Origin: Tetrapyrgos nigripes
Taxonomy: Eukaryota; Basidiomycota; Agaricomycetes; Agaricales; Campanellaceae
Length of the DNA stretch: 64,000 nucleotides
Assembly: GCA_013368315.1 (NCBI GenBank)
Contig: JAACJM010000127.1
Span: 62,001 to 126,000, forward strand
Reading direction: 5' to 3'
Each line of letters starts with the position of its first letter. The first letter of the stretch is position 1. Position numbers and translations under genes: made by a program. Below the pieces are notes generated by a model. That model was given only the letters and a program-made list of their open reading frames with translations. It was not told where the DNA came from and did not search any database. Shown here piece after piece: positions 22,791 through 34,677 of this stretch.

Positions 22791-24101
22791 ATGTCTGCAA
22801 ACATCAAAACAACCTTTGATCTTCCTGAACTTCCTCCCGAACTCTGGATTGCGATATTTGAATTGGCAACGGAGCTACCCGAGTCGCTGAGGAAGCAACT
22901 GAACGAGTCGCAGAGTTTATTCCGTTTTCCTGGGGAAGCGCGAGTCCTTCTGGATTACCAGAGAAGTTTCAAAACTTCATTTGTGCGTCTCCGAATTTTT
23001 GACTCTCTTATGCAGCTAAAAATCACTTAGATCATCAGAAAACGTTTGTTGTCGGTTTGCAAGCAATTCCGGTCGTTTGCAGTTCCATATCTATATGGAC
23101 ATTTATTGCTGGAACGGCATCAGACTTTACCACTACTTCTGCGAACGTTTTCAGCCTCTACTCGTAGAAGCCAAGAGGATGGAACCAGTTCCACTCTGGG
23201 ATGCTATACAACACGCCTTGACGTCTGTCTACGGGAGGACAGCTTTGATGTCGATGCAGCCCGGAATTTGGGCGAAATCCTGTTTTACCTTCCAAATATC
23301 GCAGTCATCACGTTCTGCGGGGGTTATCGGGGCGTCCGTATGCAGCCTACATTTATGTTCGCTCTTCAAAAAGTTGGCGGCTCTCTTCGGATTCTGAATT
23401 GGCAAACCCCTGTGTTTTCGCCATCAGTTGACGCGCATCATTTCGTTCTCTCCAGTACTCCAAATCTCACATCACTTCAGTTACATTGGATAAACGACAC
23501 AGATCCTTTGCTATTACTACCTGTGCTCCCTCACCTCCGAACCCTGAGTCTCCTTCGTGTCAGAGACCCATGCCAAAGCCAACCTCAACCTCCTTTAGAA
23601 GACATGCCAACCAATCCCTTCCCTGCTCTTACCCAGATACGTCTAAACCATGCTTGGCTTATCAACCACGCTCATGTGCAGGCTATCTTACAGCTTTGCG
23701 CACCCACCATCACCACCGTTTACCTCTCCACATTCTTGAAATGGGCTGATTGGCTACCCATCATGTCAATGCTTCAAGAACTAGGTCTTTGTATGGAGTT
23801 CTTGACACTTCATATGGACCATATGCTCCTTTCTGACGATGATCATCTCTCACCGCCTCCTTCAGTGCGTACCCTTGGCTTGAGGTTTGAGGTGACCTAT
23901 GTTTCCGATCCCGTTTACAAGAACATTGTGAAGCAAGTGACCAATTTGAAGGGGGATGAGTTGAGGGTAGTTCGAATTGAGACGAAAAATGTTTCGTATT
24001 TGCGGGATAAGGCTGCTGCTGCTCAGGATTTTGTGGAGGTGCTGGAGGCCCAAGGCAGGCGGTTGGAGTTTGGTGAAGGGCAGGGTTTGGAGATTGACTG
24101 A
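22791..24101 (+). CDS. F-box-like/LRR protein, tandem copy 1
   Basis: Exons 22791-22982 and 23031-24101 give 420 residues. An F-box-like motif sits at the N-terminus (LPELPPELWIAIFELATELPE). After the 48-base intron comes VCKQFRSFAVPYLYGHLLLE, the usual follow-on helix. Leucine-rich material follows (TPNLTSLQL, LPHLRTLSLLR, FPALTQIRLNHAWL). The end, AAAQDFVEVLEAQGRRLEFGEG, is nearly the same as in the next gene. It probably acts as a substrate adaptor of an SCF ubiquitin ligase, although the divergent F-box makes Skp1 binding uncertain. It forms a tandem family with 24406-25743 and the relic at 25841-27146. Confidence 0.82.
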
Positions 24102-24405
24102 AGCACTTCAAGATTTGTAGTCGTCGTTCTTAGTTGCGCATTGTCAATGTATCATATAGCTGCGAAATTTGTTTGAATACTTGGATGTTGTATTACTCAC
24201 TTGTACTCAATATTACCGGCGATGAAAATGGCCGGAGATCTACCCCGATACTCGTCCAGGACAACGACTCAACGAGGGCACAGCCACATTCCTACGCAGC
24301 TGACGACTGCTTGCCGCATGTAGTAAGTAGTCCCATCCGCCGCGTGCAACATCGGCACGTAGTGCGGGAGCCTGGGATGTGGACGTGGCTCCACCTCCTC
24401 CATCC
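24102..24405. other. Spacer between tandem F-box genes
   Basis: These 304 bases hold the 3' flank of the first copy and the promoter of the second. No gene is seen; the small open frames lack family similarity. Confidence 0.35.
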
Positions 24406-25743
24406 ATGTCGGCAAAGGCTACATACGCTAAACCTGCTATGGGTCATCCAGAACTTCCTGCTGAGCTCTGGCTCTCAATATTCGCATTTGCAACAGAGGT
24501 ACCCGAGGCGCTAGACCAGTCGCAAAGTCTCTTCCAATTTCCTGGAGAAGTGCGAGCCATCCAAAAGTACAAGAAAAGCTGTAGATTATCGTTGGTGCGT
24601 CTCGGATCTTTAAAAGATTGTACGATACTGAATGATTCCTAGATCACTAAAAGGCGATTACTCCTCGTTTGCAAGCAATGGCGGTCTCTGGCAACCCCAT
24701 TTCTATACAGGCAATTTTTGCTGGAACATCAACGAACTTTACCATTGCTCTTACGGACATTATCAGCGTCTAGTCGTAACAGTCAAGAGAATGGCGCCGT
24801 TACTCCTCTTGGCTTCTTTGCGAAGCGTCTTGACATCTGTCTACGGGAGGAGAGTGTTGATGTCGATGCTACACGGAAATTGGGCGAGACTTTGGGCGAG
24901 ATTCTGTACTACCTCCCCAATACCAAGGTCATCGTGTTCTGTGGGCGGGATTATCGGAAGGTTAAATTGCCACCTGTCTTCATCTCAGCGCTCGAAGAAG
25001 TTGGCTCTTCACTTGAGATTCTGAATTGGCAAAGCCCTGCGTTTTCGCCATCAAGTGAATCATATCATGCCGTTTTCTCCAATACTCCCAACCTCACATC
25101 ACTTCAGCTGCGTCTGGACGACTTGACCGAACTTTTGTCTTCATTACCTGTACTCCCTCACCTCCAAACTTTGAGTCTCCTTAGTCCCAAAGCGCCATGG
25201 CCGGCTGAACCCGAACCTCCTCTGGAACACATGCCAGTTAACCCTTTCCCTGCTCTCACCCAGATACGTTTAAACCACGTTTGGGTTATCAATCTCGCTC
25301 AGGTGCAGGCTATTTTACAGCTATGCGGTCCTACCATCTCCTCTGTTTCCCTCTCCTCGTTTCAGACAGAGGAAGTCGACTGGCAGCCCATCATAGCGAT
25401 GCTCAGCCAACTGGGTCTTCGTATGAGTTATCTGACGCTTCATACGCCTTACATGTACATTTACGACGTGAAAGCTGGTCTCTCCCTTCCTCCTTCAGTT
25501 CATACCCTCGGGTTGAGGTTCCAACTAACCCAAGCTTCCAAATTTGTTTACAATCATGTCTTGGACCAAGTGACCAGCTTGAAGGGAGATGGGCTGAAGG
25601 TGGTTCGATTGGATGATAGGAATGTTTTGGACTTTAGGTATAAGCATGCTGCCGTTGCTCAGGAACTTGCAAAGGCGCTTGAGGCCCAAGGCAGGCGGTT
25701 GGAGTTTGGTGAGGGGGTCGGGATTGGAAGTCGATTAAGATAG
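24406..25743 (+). CDS. F-box-like/LRR protein, tandem copy 2
   Basis: Exons 24406-24594 and 24643-25743 give 429 residues. The frame upstream opens only with GTG, so I use the ATG at 24406. The F-box-like text is LPAELWLSIFAFATEVPE, followed after the intron by VCKQWRSLATPFLYRQFLLE. The LRR-like body (LPHLQTLSLLSPKAP, FPALTQIRLNHVWV) and the ending EAQGRRLEFGEG match the upstream gene. The single intron is 48 bases in both copies, at the same place and phase. The pair is a recent tandem duplication that has diverged in the middle. The likely role is a ubiquitin-ligase adaptor. Confidence 0.82.
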
Positions 25744-25840
25744 CTCTGTTAGTCAACGGATTGTATGATGTATAGTCCAATGAAATATTCTTGTTCATTA
25801 TACATTTCGGATACGTGATACGCACAATCAGCCTACCACC

Positions 25841-27146
25841 ATGTCGCGGCCCACCAAATCTTCAAATCTTCAAATCTTCTGGAACTACCGAGCTCTGAAC
25901 TATCATATTCGGTCTCGTAACGAGAGATCCAGAGGCGTTGGACTAGCGGCAATGTCTGTTTCACTGTCCTGGCGAAAGTCGTGCTACCAAAAGGCAGGTG
26001 AAAAGTTATCCTCGGTGCGTCTTTTCGTGATATTTTCTTTTCATCGGGGCTAAAGAATATGTCCAGGTCACCAGAAGAATTGTCGTCTGCAAGTCCTGGA
26101 GATATTTCTTTATGAGCATTTGATGTTGCTACACATCCGGTCGCTACCTCTTCTGTATTCCTTTGTGATCGCGGACGAAGCGGCTGAACGTATTCTTGCG
26201 CAGTCCAGGACAGGACCTAGTCGAGCTGAGGTTGAAGGTTATATGAACACTGAGGTGAGTTTTCAACGTTTCAACCCTAATTAAGTGTCTGCTTTGCTCA
26301 CGATAAACGTTAGGTCTGCCCTCAAAGTCGCCGAGCTTGACGATACCGGCTCTGTATGATATTGCTCCGTCTGTCCGAGTCCGAAGCTGACAGACCCTCT
26401 CTTCCCCTCTATCCCTGGACCAATCCCAGATTTATTGCAAAAAAAAAACTCAATCTGATAGTACTTCACCTGTGCTGGTCGGGTCTTACCTCTCCCAGCC
26501 CTGCCTTATTCCTGCCTCCTCTTCCTCGCCTCCTCATCCTCAGTCTCCAAAGCAAGAGCCTCGTCCTACCATCTCCCTTCCATACCGACCAACTCATGTC
26601 ATAAACTTGGCAGTCCGGTGCCACAAACAGGCTCTTCCCTTCACTCAATCAGATACGACTGCAGCCTGAGGACCTTGTGCTGGATCCTCGGGTCAGGCTT
26701 ATCCTACGCCGCTGCAGCTCGACTATCTCTTCCATCAGCCTTTCCGAATATCCGATTCGGAAATGCCGAGTCACTTACCATGACTAGACTTAGGGCCACA
26801 GTATAGCAGAGAAGCCTATCGGATATCCAGCAGATGTGCTCTGATATAACCTCTCTGTCGCTGTGCATCGCGAAATCGAGACAATGGCTAAGCGCCCCGT
26901 CCGCCTTCCCCCTTCCGTTCGCCTCCTAGGACTGAGCTTCGGCAGATTTGTGCACAGAGATCAGTGTACCGTTCACGCTTGTCGGCTTTGACGAGTTTGA
27001 AGGGAGATGGGCTGAAGGTTTGTGTCGATGAGAGGAATGTTGAAGGGCTAAAGGACCATCATCCTGCAATCACTCGGGACATCGTGAAGGCGTTGGGAGC
27101 TAAGGTATTAGCTTGGAGTGACCACTGTGACTTGGAACGACTCTGA
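25841..27146 (+). pseudogene. Third tandem F-box copy, decayed
   Basis: Scattered fragments of the two preceding genes remain. LSWRKSCYQKAGEKLS near 25,965 sits before a former splice donor (GTGCGTCT). VCKSWRY lies near 26,085. LTSLKGDGLKV near 26,988, then a DERNVEGLK segment and DIVKALGAK near 27,086, match the 3' part (TSLKGDGLKVVRLDDRNV in copy 2). The frame shifts several times between them. The distances are right for one gene of about 1.3 kb. It is dead. Confidence 0.6.
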
Positions 27147-27639
27147 AGGTTAGGTCCGGATAAATACCATGTCCCGATGATTCTTCTCTGTACTGTGGCC
27201 CACTCTTCTTTGCTCAAACATATTGTCCTTTACATTTGAACTATGTTTGCAAACTTCAGTATTTTCGTCCACATTCATTACTTTGACTGTCGATGGGATA
27301 AAGCGCTGACAGCCTGATTGGGCAGCTGATGTTGTACTTGCCGTATATAGCAATTATATCTCTCTGCTTGTCACCTAAGGTCTACTCTAGGCTCGGTCCC
27401 ATCCGTTCTTTTCGAACTCCGGCTACAGTTCGTCAATTGGCCCATTCAAAGTCCGCCAGGCCATGTTAGATTACCCAATAGACTGGTTCACGAGTCTAGG
27501 TCTACTCCTCTAATCGCGACTTTGGACCATCAATTCGGTCTCCAGAGGTCTCCAGTCATCTATATGTACGATTTACAGCAAAAAATCGACCGGTTATGTA
27601 TGCTTTCGGCATCCCAGCTGACAATCCTGACTCCTAAGT
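27147..27639. other. Spacer leading into the PTPA relic
   Basis: No gene is recognised. The later part (from about 27,370) may contain further decayed 5' text of the PTPA copy, but I cannot align it with confidence. Confidence 0.3.
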
Positions 27640-28412
27640 TCGACTTGATCCCGGTGTCTGGGGCTTGGATGATTATCATTTCCTGCCGTTCTTGTTTGGC
27701 TCTGCTCAATTGCGAGGTAATGTTTTTCAGACAGTCCATGTCAGTTTTTCGCTCATCCCCCTTTTAGGCCACAAGTACATCCAACCAAAGGCAATTCACG
27801 AAGCCGAGATCGTTGAGGAATACGCCAAAGAGTACATCTACTTTGCTTGCATCCGATTTATCAACTCTGTACGTCCACTCATCCCTGCTATTCTCATTCC
27901 ATTCATTTAATGCGACGTCCTCCCTCCCTTCCTCATTCGTCGTAACTAGGTCAAAACTGCTTCCCTCCGCTGGCACTCACCCATGCTCGATGACATATCA
28001 GCGGTCAAAACATGGGATAAAGTTAATTCCGGCATGATCAAGATGTACTGCGCAGAAGTCCTCAACAAACTCCCCGTCATGCAACATTTCCTCTTCGGCT
28101 CCATCCTTCCTTACAACGGTCCACCACCACCCGACTCATCGACAGTTGACCCTCATGCAGGTCATGCGCATCCCCATGCTCATGGTCTGCCAATGGGAAA
28201 TGTAAACGGGGCATACACCCAGGTATACATGCGAATATAAACGGTGCTGTTGGAGGAGATTTAGGAGGTGTGGGTCAGACAGATGTGGGTTGGGGTGATT
28301 GTTGTGGGATTCCCGTTCCTTCACTGCGTTTGCAGTTGCGCAAGCGGAGAGGAATAAGCAACCCGGGCTGAGGCTTGTGGGTCCGAATATAAAGCCTGTT
28401 CCATTTGATTAG
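27640..28412 (+). pseudogene. Truncated PP2A activator (PTPA/Rrd-type) relic
   Basis: The C-terminal half of a PTPA-family peptidyl-prolyl isomerase is plain: PGVWGLDDYHFLPFLFGSAQ, then across an intron (27717-27767) YIQPKAIHEAEIVEEYA, and FACIRFINSVK. After a second intron (27869-27949) come a [16 protein letters not shown] segment, [23 protein letters not shown], and later GWGDCCGIPVPS and AFAVAQAERNKQPG. The N-terminal half is missing. The frame breaks near 28,215 and again near 28,320. PTPA reactivates PP2A and is normally single or double copy in fungi. An intact gene must lie elsewhere if the function is kept. Confidence 0.75.
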
Positions 28413-29261
28413 AACGAGGGGTTCGAATGTGGTCATGGGGGGTGGCCTTCTGTGTATTGGGCCCAGTTAGACCGGGTCTTTTGCAAAGTCGGAGGTATTC
28501 CGTTAATGTCTCGACTCTCAGGACAAGTGATCGTGATCATATCACCATGATACCCTGCCAGTGGAGGAGGACACAGGGAAACAGGAAACGGCCTTATTGG
28601 GGCCGGGGCCGATCAAGGCCGGTTGCCTTAAAAGGTAGGGATTTGGGGCCGATCGGCCTCAGGTGAGGCCGCCTCCTTACTCCTGGGGCCGCCTCCTTTC
28701 AGGCTAAACGGCGGGGCTGATGGCTCAGAGGGCGTGGCTATGTAGTAGAATGAGTATATAGCGAACGAGAACAAGTGAATTCCTGCTTTAGATGGATTGC
28801 TCTTTGCTACACCGATTCACGCAGTACCTGTGCCTTTTTTTCTCATCGGCGTGTCTCTTTTTGCTCTCAAAATCTATTTTTCTTACTGATGTGTGTGCCC
28901 AGCTACCATTTTCTCCTCTTTTGAAACCATTTCCTTCAATTTATGACCTGTCCCAGGTTTGTACGTCAACTTGGGCCCTTTCACAAACGTTGCGAACCGT
29001 ATTAACATAATGGTGTGCCGGTTTTGCTTTGGGAAGCCATTTGGTACACTGACCGATTTACTGTTCTACCGACGAGTGGTGCGCTCATCGATTCCTTCGA
29101 CATCCTTCGAGCTCTTCAGCCCCTTCATCGCCGCGTACACTACCTCCCGATGTCATGAATTTCGTTCCGACCACTTTAACTTTCTCTCACCACTATTGTC
29201 ACAACATTCCTAAATCTTTATTTTTCGGGGACACCCCGAACCCCACGCACCTATGGTGCTT

Positions 29262-29545
29262 AACGGGGGAGAACCCCCGCACCCCCCTAGATGCTGGGTG
29301 AGTGATAGCAGGGGGAAGCTTCCCCCTGCAACCCCTCAAGTTGTTCTGACCCATACCAGGGGGATGTTTCCCCCTGCACCCCTCAGACTGTCACCATTCA
29401 TAGCAGGGGGAAGTCTCCCCTGCACCCCCTCAGAATTTCCTTCTTGTTAGCAGTAGGGGGATGGTTCCCCCTACAACCCCCTCAAACCATCCTCACTTAT
29501 AGCAGGGGGAAGTTTCCCCCTGCACCCCCTCAGAAACATTATTTA
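29262..29545. repeat. Array of near-perfect hairpins, about 49-base period
   Basis: Five strong units of the type GCAGGGGGAAG-CTTCCCCCTGC begin at 29308, 29357, 29403, 29453 and 29502, with a weaker CGGGGGAGAACCCCCG unit before them. The first is a perfect 22-base palindrome. The unit at 29453 has changed to GTAGGGGG/CCCCCTAC, keeping pairing through a compensatory change. ACCCCCTCA follows most units. The spacers between units differ in sequence but keep their length. Confidence 0.8.
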
Positions 29546-29971
29546 ATATGTTTTTTACACTTGTTACTTAAACTTACTACCTACTACTAATCAGTAAAAA
29601 TACAAGTGGACTTTTATGATCTTTCTCCGACCTTTTCCGTACTTTTGGCACTACCCAAATGACTTTCAAAATGCAGGTACCTTGACTTATAGAAGTCAAA
29701 CCGACTTCAGAAAAGTCCTCAAGAAGATTAAGTACACAAAAAAGTACGAAAAAGACACTGCGAAAGATGTCAGTAAGACACCGAAAATTCGTTCTCGTGC
29801 CTCAAAAAACCTAATAAAAGGAGCCAAAATGTCTACTGCATGGGTAGGTAGGTAGATAGATACAGAGATACATACACACAGAGCAGATTCTACGATACAT
29901 ATGTACATAGAAATTCCACACCTCACTCTTGAAGACCGCAGTGTGACGCCGGCTCAGATATCTGAAGAAAC

Positions 29972-30556
29972 AAAATCAGACAAAACGCTCACCAATAGTC
30001 CCGGCACGTGACCTCTTCCCGCGCGTCCAAAATCGCGCCAAGTCCCTCCATCTACCTACCGGCGTCACCCATTCCTCCACGACGGGCTACCACTAACGCG
30101 AGCGCCGTTCAGTATGAGTAGAATACATGTATTTAAGTATCTTAGCCAAAAAACTAGGATGTCTTTCAATTTTTGTGTGAGATACATGGACTTTCTTCAC
30201 ATGTTCCTTTTTGTGACGGATATTGCCAGCTTCGAGGACTCCGTGGAGTGCGGCCAATTACATGGGCAAGCTCCTCCAGCGAAGTAGCCAGACGCCGCGA
30301 GAAAAACACCATGGGATATCAGGTACAAAGATATGTACATACTTAGTAGTAATGTATCTCGCAAAATTTTATAGAATTTTTATTTTTATTTGATAACTTA
30401 CTTAAATACACTCATTCTACTTATACTGAACGGCGCTCGCGTTAGTGGTAGCCCTTCGTGGAGGAATGGGTAACGCAGGTAGATGGAGGGACTTGGCGCG
30501 CGGGAAGAGGTCACGTGCCGGTACTATTGGTGGGTGAATAGCGTTTTGTCAAAATC
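29972..30556. repeat. Large foldback inverted repeat (arms about 150-168 bases)
   Basis: The left arm, 29972-30139, and the right arm, 30409-30556, are imperfect reverse complements. Shared blocks include GGCACGTGACCTCTTCCCGCG, TACCACTAACGCGAGCG and GTATTTAAGTA. The loop is about 270 bases and contains no gene. The form fits a foldback-type MITE. The outer ends (ACCAATAGT/ACTATTGGT and AAAACGCT/AGCGTTTT) differ by a short insertion. Confidence 0.75.
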
Positions 30557-31273
30557 AGCGCGGGACTAAGCACTTGAGAAAACGAGGACATAAAAAAGGG
30601 AGCTACGGAAATCACTCGGGCAGCAAAACGTTCTGCGCGTTGTAATAATTTAATCAGGCCGACTTTCGAAAAGGCTGTAAAAGAAACGCACCGGAGTCCT
30701 GAACCATCTGTACTACTCTTGAAACTTTCACCTATACTCCCAGTTTCCTTCGCCTATACTCCCATCATCAACCTAACTCGACTACGCGGCCTAAAAAGCA
30801 AGCAGTCAGTGCTCGTCAGCAATAGTAGCCTAGAGGATGAAGCTATACACACCTTGAGAACTTCGTTGTTGAGGCAGCGAAAGCTATTCCAGAGGTAGTG
30901 ATGGTGGGGGTAGGGAAGGAAGGAAGGGTTACAAAGGTGAGCACCAGTGCTCGGAGTCAAAAGAAGAAAGAAAGGAAAGGATGACGAGTAAGAACGTCGT
31001 CGATATATATATTCAGCTACAGTACAGGATTACATCATTCGTCGCCCCTACAGGCGACCCGACACTTTAGACCCCCCTTTAGACTAAGGAAGCGGCCTCG
31101 CCTCCTAGCGATCGGCCTCAGTTGGCCCTTGACTGGGGCCGTTTCCTATACGGCTGTTTACACCAGTGGAGACAAATTTGGCCATTTAGGATCTTCAGCG
31201 GACCATTCGGAGTCGATGATACAAGGGGTCGATAATAAGGCTAGCCAACAAACATTTGTCTTTTGTAGAGAGG

Positions 31274-34127
31274 ATGTCGTCGTCCCCTTCCCTTCCGCCG
31301 ATTTACATCGTGCACAATTTGACACTTGAAAACTTCCTATCGTATATAAACAAACAATCACCTCTCTCTCCTGACGCGCTCAGGCCGAACTCTTCCCCGC
31401 CTTCAGACTCTCCTCAGTCTTCTTCACTCTTGACCACCCCTCCCTCCACAACTTTTTTCGACAAGCAAGACTTCGAGGATATTCACAACGTCGAAGAGGT
31501 GAACCTATACATCGCGGAGGATATCAAGCATCGTGTCCGTATCCTCTTACCCACATTCCTTGATGTCATTCTTGGCCTGTCACCCAAGGAATTCAACAGT
31601 CTCAAACTCCCCGGTAAACCCATTGAGCGGGTCAAGTCTGATGAAGGGTTCAAACAGTCCTGGAATCATTACTGCTCAATCGCCCGAGAGGGTTCCGTGA
31701 CGCCTCAAGGGGTTCCAGTTTCCTCAACAGAGGAGAATCTCTACCGCCCCCTCGTCCATGTCATCTGCCGCGCATTGGACATCATGTTCGACGGAAAGTC
31801 TCCCCTTACCTTTTTCGATAGCCATCGCAGAAGAGTTGATGTGTCATGGGATCAACATGGTCCAGATTTTGCTGCACTACCTTCTCATTTATCTCTCACC
31901 CCCGACGAATTCAATGGCATGAAAAAATGGTGGCCTTTATTTCTTTATATCTTGGAAGTGAAGCATTACAATGGGTTTGCGTTGGACTGGTTCTATGGAC
32001 GAAGCATTGGCGTCGGTAAGACGGTCTCTCTTTCACATGTTGGTAGCAAGCTGACCCCAAGTAGGACCGGAGCATACGAAGAGGCCGTCTCCTACTTCGC
32101 AGGAACAAAAGAAGAAAGAGGTCAGGAATTTGAAGAGGAAGGCGAACAACTTGGAAGAAGGTATTCCGTCTTTTTCTCTCTCGTCCTAAAATTCTTTCTT
32201 ATTCGGCATTCTATACACATACAGAAGCGGCCAGTGGTTCAGTTCTTGGTGATTATTTCGTTCTATGTCACAAACTTGAACAGGTATTCAAATTCTCCAA
32301 TCTAAAGGACTGACATTCTCGGATACTCAGCCGGATGCACGAGCTTCAACTTTAGCCTCTATCGATAATAACGACGACGAAGCGGTGCCAGCGAGTAAAC
32401 GGCCTAAGACCACCGATGCGGATGACGAGCAGGAGTCGAATGTCAACGAGAGCGTATCCCCTGCTCCCACCACTATCAGCGGCGAAGCCAATGACACACA
32501 AATACAAGTGGCTTCTTACGCCTTCGATGTATTGTCCAGAGGACTCCTCAGAACCCACACCGTGGCGATTCTCGTCGACACCACTGTCTCCAGCTTGCTT
32601 ATTACGATCGATCACAGGTTGTTTTGTCCCAGCCAGTGTACATGTATGGCCAAGATCATCATTTGGATGTTTTTGGCTGTGCTTTACCAGATATCTGTCC
32701 GGGGTTCCACGCCCCACATAGGTCTACTCCCGACATCTATTTCCGATTTCGTGACCACTCCCGCATCACAAGTCTTCCCTCGAATTGATCCGTACGTGCA
32801 TGACGCATACCAAAGCAAAACGGGCTTGATATCAGCGACAACTCCCAAGACAACCAGGTTTTACGAGTCGGGCGAAAAGGCCTTTTCAGGATGCATGCTT
32901 CATCTTGATGCTGACACTCAGCTTCAACTCGGCGATGTCATTCATCGCGCCCATGGGGTTGTTGGGCGGACATCCATAGTCCTCGCTGCTACACGCATCA
33001 GAGGAAATTGGGATCCGGACCTCCGCAATGGTGCCGTCGTGAAGATCAGCTTCCCTACAACGGCACGGGATTCAGAAGCTGACCTTCAAGTTCTGAAGCT
33101 TGCCAAAGCGACCGCAACAGGCAAGCATGCCTGGGCGATGGAACATCTTCCGCAAGTCCTGTGGGACAAGGCATACTCGTGGGATGACCTCGGTACTCCC
33201 CAAGATAAGCTCGCAGACCTGCTACAACAGCTCGACGACCCCCAAACCCCAGGAGTCCCAGCCTATGAGAGGCGTACTCTTCGAATCATTGTGTTGCGCC
33301 GCCTCCATCCCATTACTGAGCTCACCAAGCCCGAAGATTACACTCAGGTCTTCTACGACATCCTTCAGATCCACAGATGGCTTGTCGATCATGCTAAAGT
33401 TTTCCAGCGTGATATCAGCCTGGCGAACATCATGTTCTCACGTAACAAAGCTGATGGCACTGTCCGCGGCGTCTTGAATGACTTCGACCTGGCGTCCCGA
33501 CTACCTTTATCTTCTGAATTGTCTTCCCGAACCAGGACAGGAACAACACCATATATGTCGCACGAACTTTTGAAGCCGCCAGTGGGAAAGCAAACTTGTC
33601 ACTTGTATAGGCATGACCTTGAAGCCCTGTACTATGTGATTTTGATTGTTTGCTCTCATTACGAAGATCAAAAGCAGGGTATTCGTAAAATAGATGACCC
33701 AAAATGTCGCATATACAACTCCTGGTTCGTTGACAGTCATGCCTCTATTGCTGGCGAAAAACATGGTGCTCTGGCTGAACCCCCCAGTTCCATACAGCAG
33801 TTCTTCTCTGGCTTCACAAGCATCCTTAAATTGCTTCGGTCTCGTATCATGAGAGGTTATCAAGCATCCGATGCCAACACCGATGGCATTCAATTGCAGG
33901 GGGAAGATCCAAACCTGGTTTTCGACGACTCCGAATCACAGGCCGAGCCAAAGTTCAAAGAACATTCTTTGAATGATCATGTTACATACGAGAAGTTCCA
34001 AGCTATTCTACGTCAAGGATTCAAACTGCCGAACGGCTCCTCGAAACAGATGGTTCAGCGATACCCTGATGCAGATGTCCTTCCATTAAACCCGAGGGAT
34101 TTCGACCCTGAGGGTGACTCAATTTAG
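31274..34127 (+). CDS. FunK1-type fungal protein kinase, frame broken near 32,595
   Basis: The ATG at 31274 (MSSSPSLPP) opens a region typical of fungal FunK1 kinases: GLSPKEFNSLK, PLVHVICRALDIMF, then ASYAFDVLSRGLLRTHTVAILV. Near 32,595 the expected continuation AYYDRSQVVLSQPVYMYG is found in a different frame, so one or two bases appear inserted or lost. The first frame returns by about 32,800 with LQLGDVIHRAH, NGAVVKISFP (a lysine typical of the ATP site), FQRDISLANIMF (the catalytic loop HRD as QRD) and LNDFDLA (DFG as DFD). GTTPYMSHELL follows, then the stop at 34127. There are probable introns around 32,164-32,234 and 32,285-32,330. The changes in HRD and DFG are usual in FunK1. It may be dead. 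Confidence 0.6.
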
Positions 34128-34677
34128 AAGGACCTTCGTTGGAGGAAAGAGGCTTAGAGGGTATCACTTCCAATTTCATAGGCTTACGATTAGACTGCCA
34201 GTGCATGCATCATTGTTTGAATTTGTTTCTACTCTTCACAACATTTATAATCATATATTGCTTTTGCATGAATTCCATCTTCATGTAAAAAAACCTGTCC
34301 AATCCGACGTCAACAACACAACATTCTTGATGAATAGTCTTTCTCTAGGGTCGCTATCTCACTAAACACTAACTATCGCCGTCGAGTGGATCTTCAGCTA
34401 TACTGTACTCTTGCGTCATGATCAGGGTTTGTTATACCAGGGTATTCGCCGCTCTGCAGCTCTGACGTTTAACCCGGACTCAGCTCAGCGCACACTACCT
34501 GCGATTTACAACGCGTAGCCGTCCGGGTCGATTAGTATCACGGGTAAGTATGTACGATCACTGATTCACATTATTCCCAGTTCCCCTACAGCCAGCGCCC
34601 AGCGCCCAGTAGAAGCGGCTACAAAAGAACCGCGTCGGTCCCTGTAGTAACAGGTTTCTCTCTTGCCTGCCTGCATT
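34128..34677. other. Intergenic spacer, no gene seen
   Basis: This 550-base stretch between the kinase gene and the membrane-protein array has short frames only. The last 100 bases are probably the promoter and 5' leader of the next gene. Confidence 0.35.

Larger units (their letters stand above)
28567..31162. mobile_element. Possible 2.6 kb DNA transposon (ends only)
   Basis: AGGAAACGGCC at 28583-28593 is answered by its reverse complement at 31137-31147. ACAG is spaced the same way outside both. CCAGTGGAG occurs on both outer sides in direct orientation (28558-28566 and 31163-31171), like a target duplication. Both ends are rich in GGCC motifs. No transposase is seen inside; the interior holds the hairpin array and the foldback repeat. 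The ends are short and the boundaries uncertain. Confidence 0.35.

Noticed and set aside
29262..29545. CRISPR-like appearance of the evenly spaced repeats
   Set aside because: The genome is eukaryotic, no cas genes are present, and the repeats are palindromes with variable arms and not identical direct repeats.
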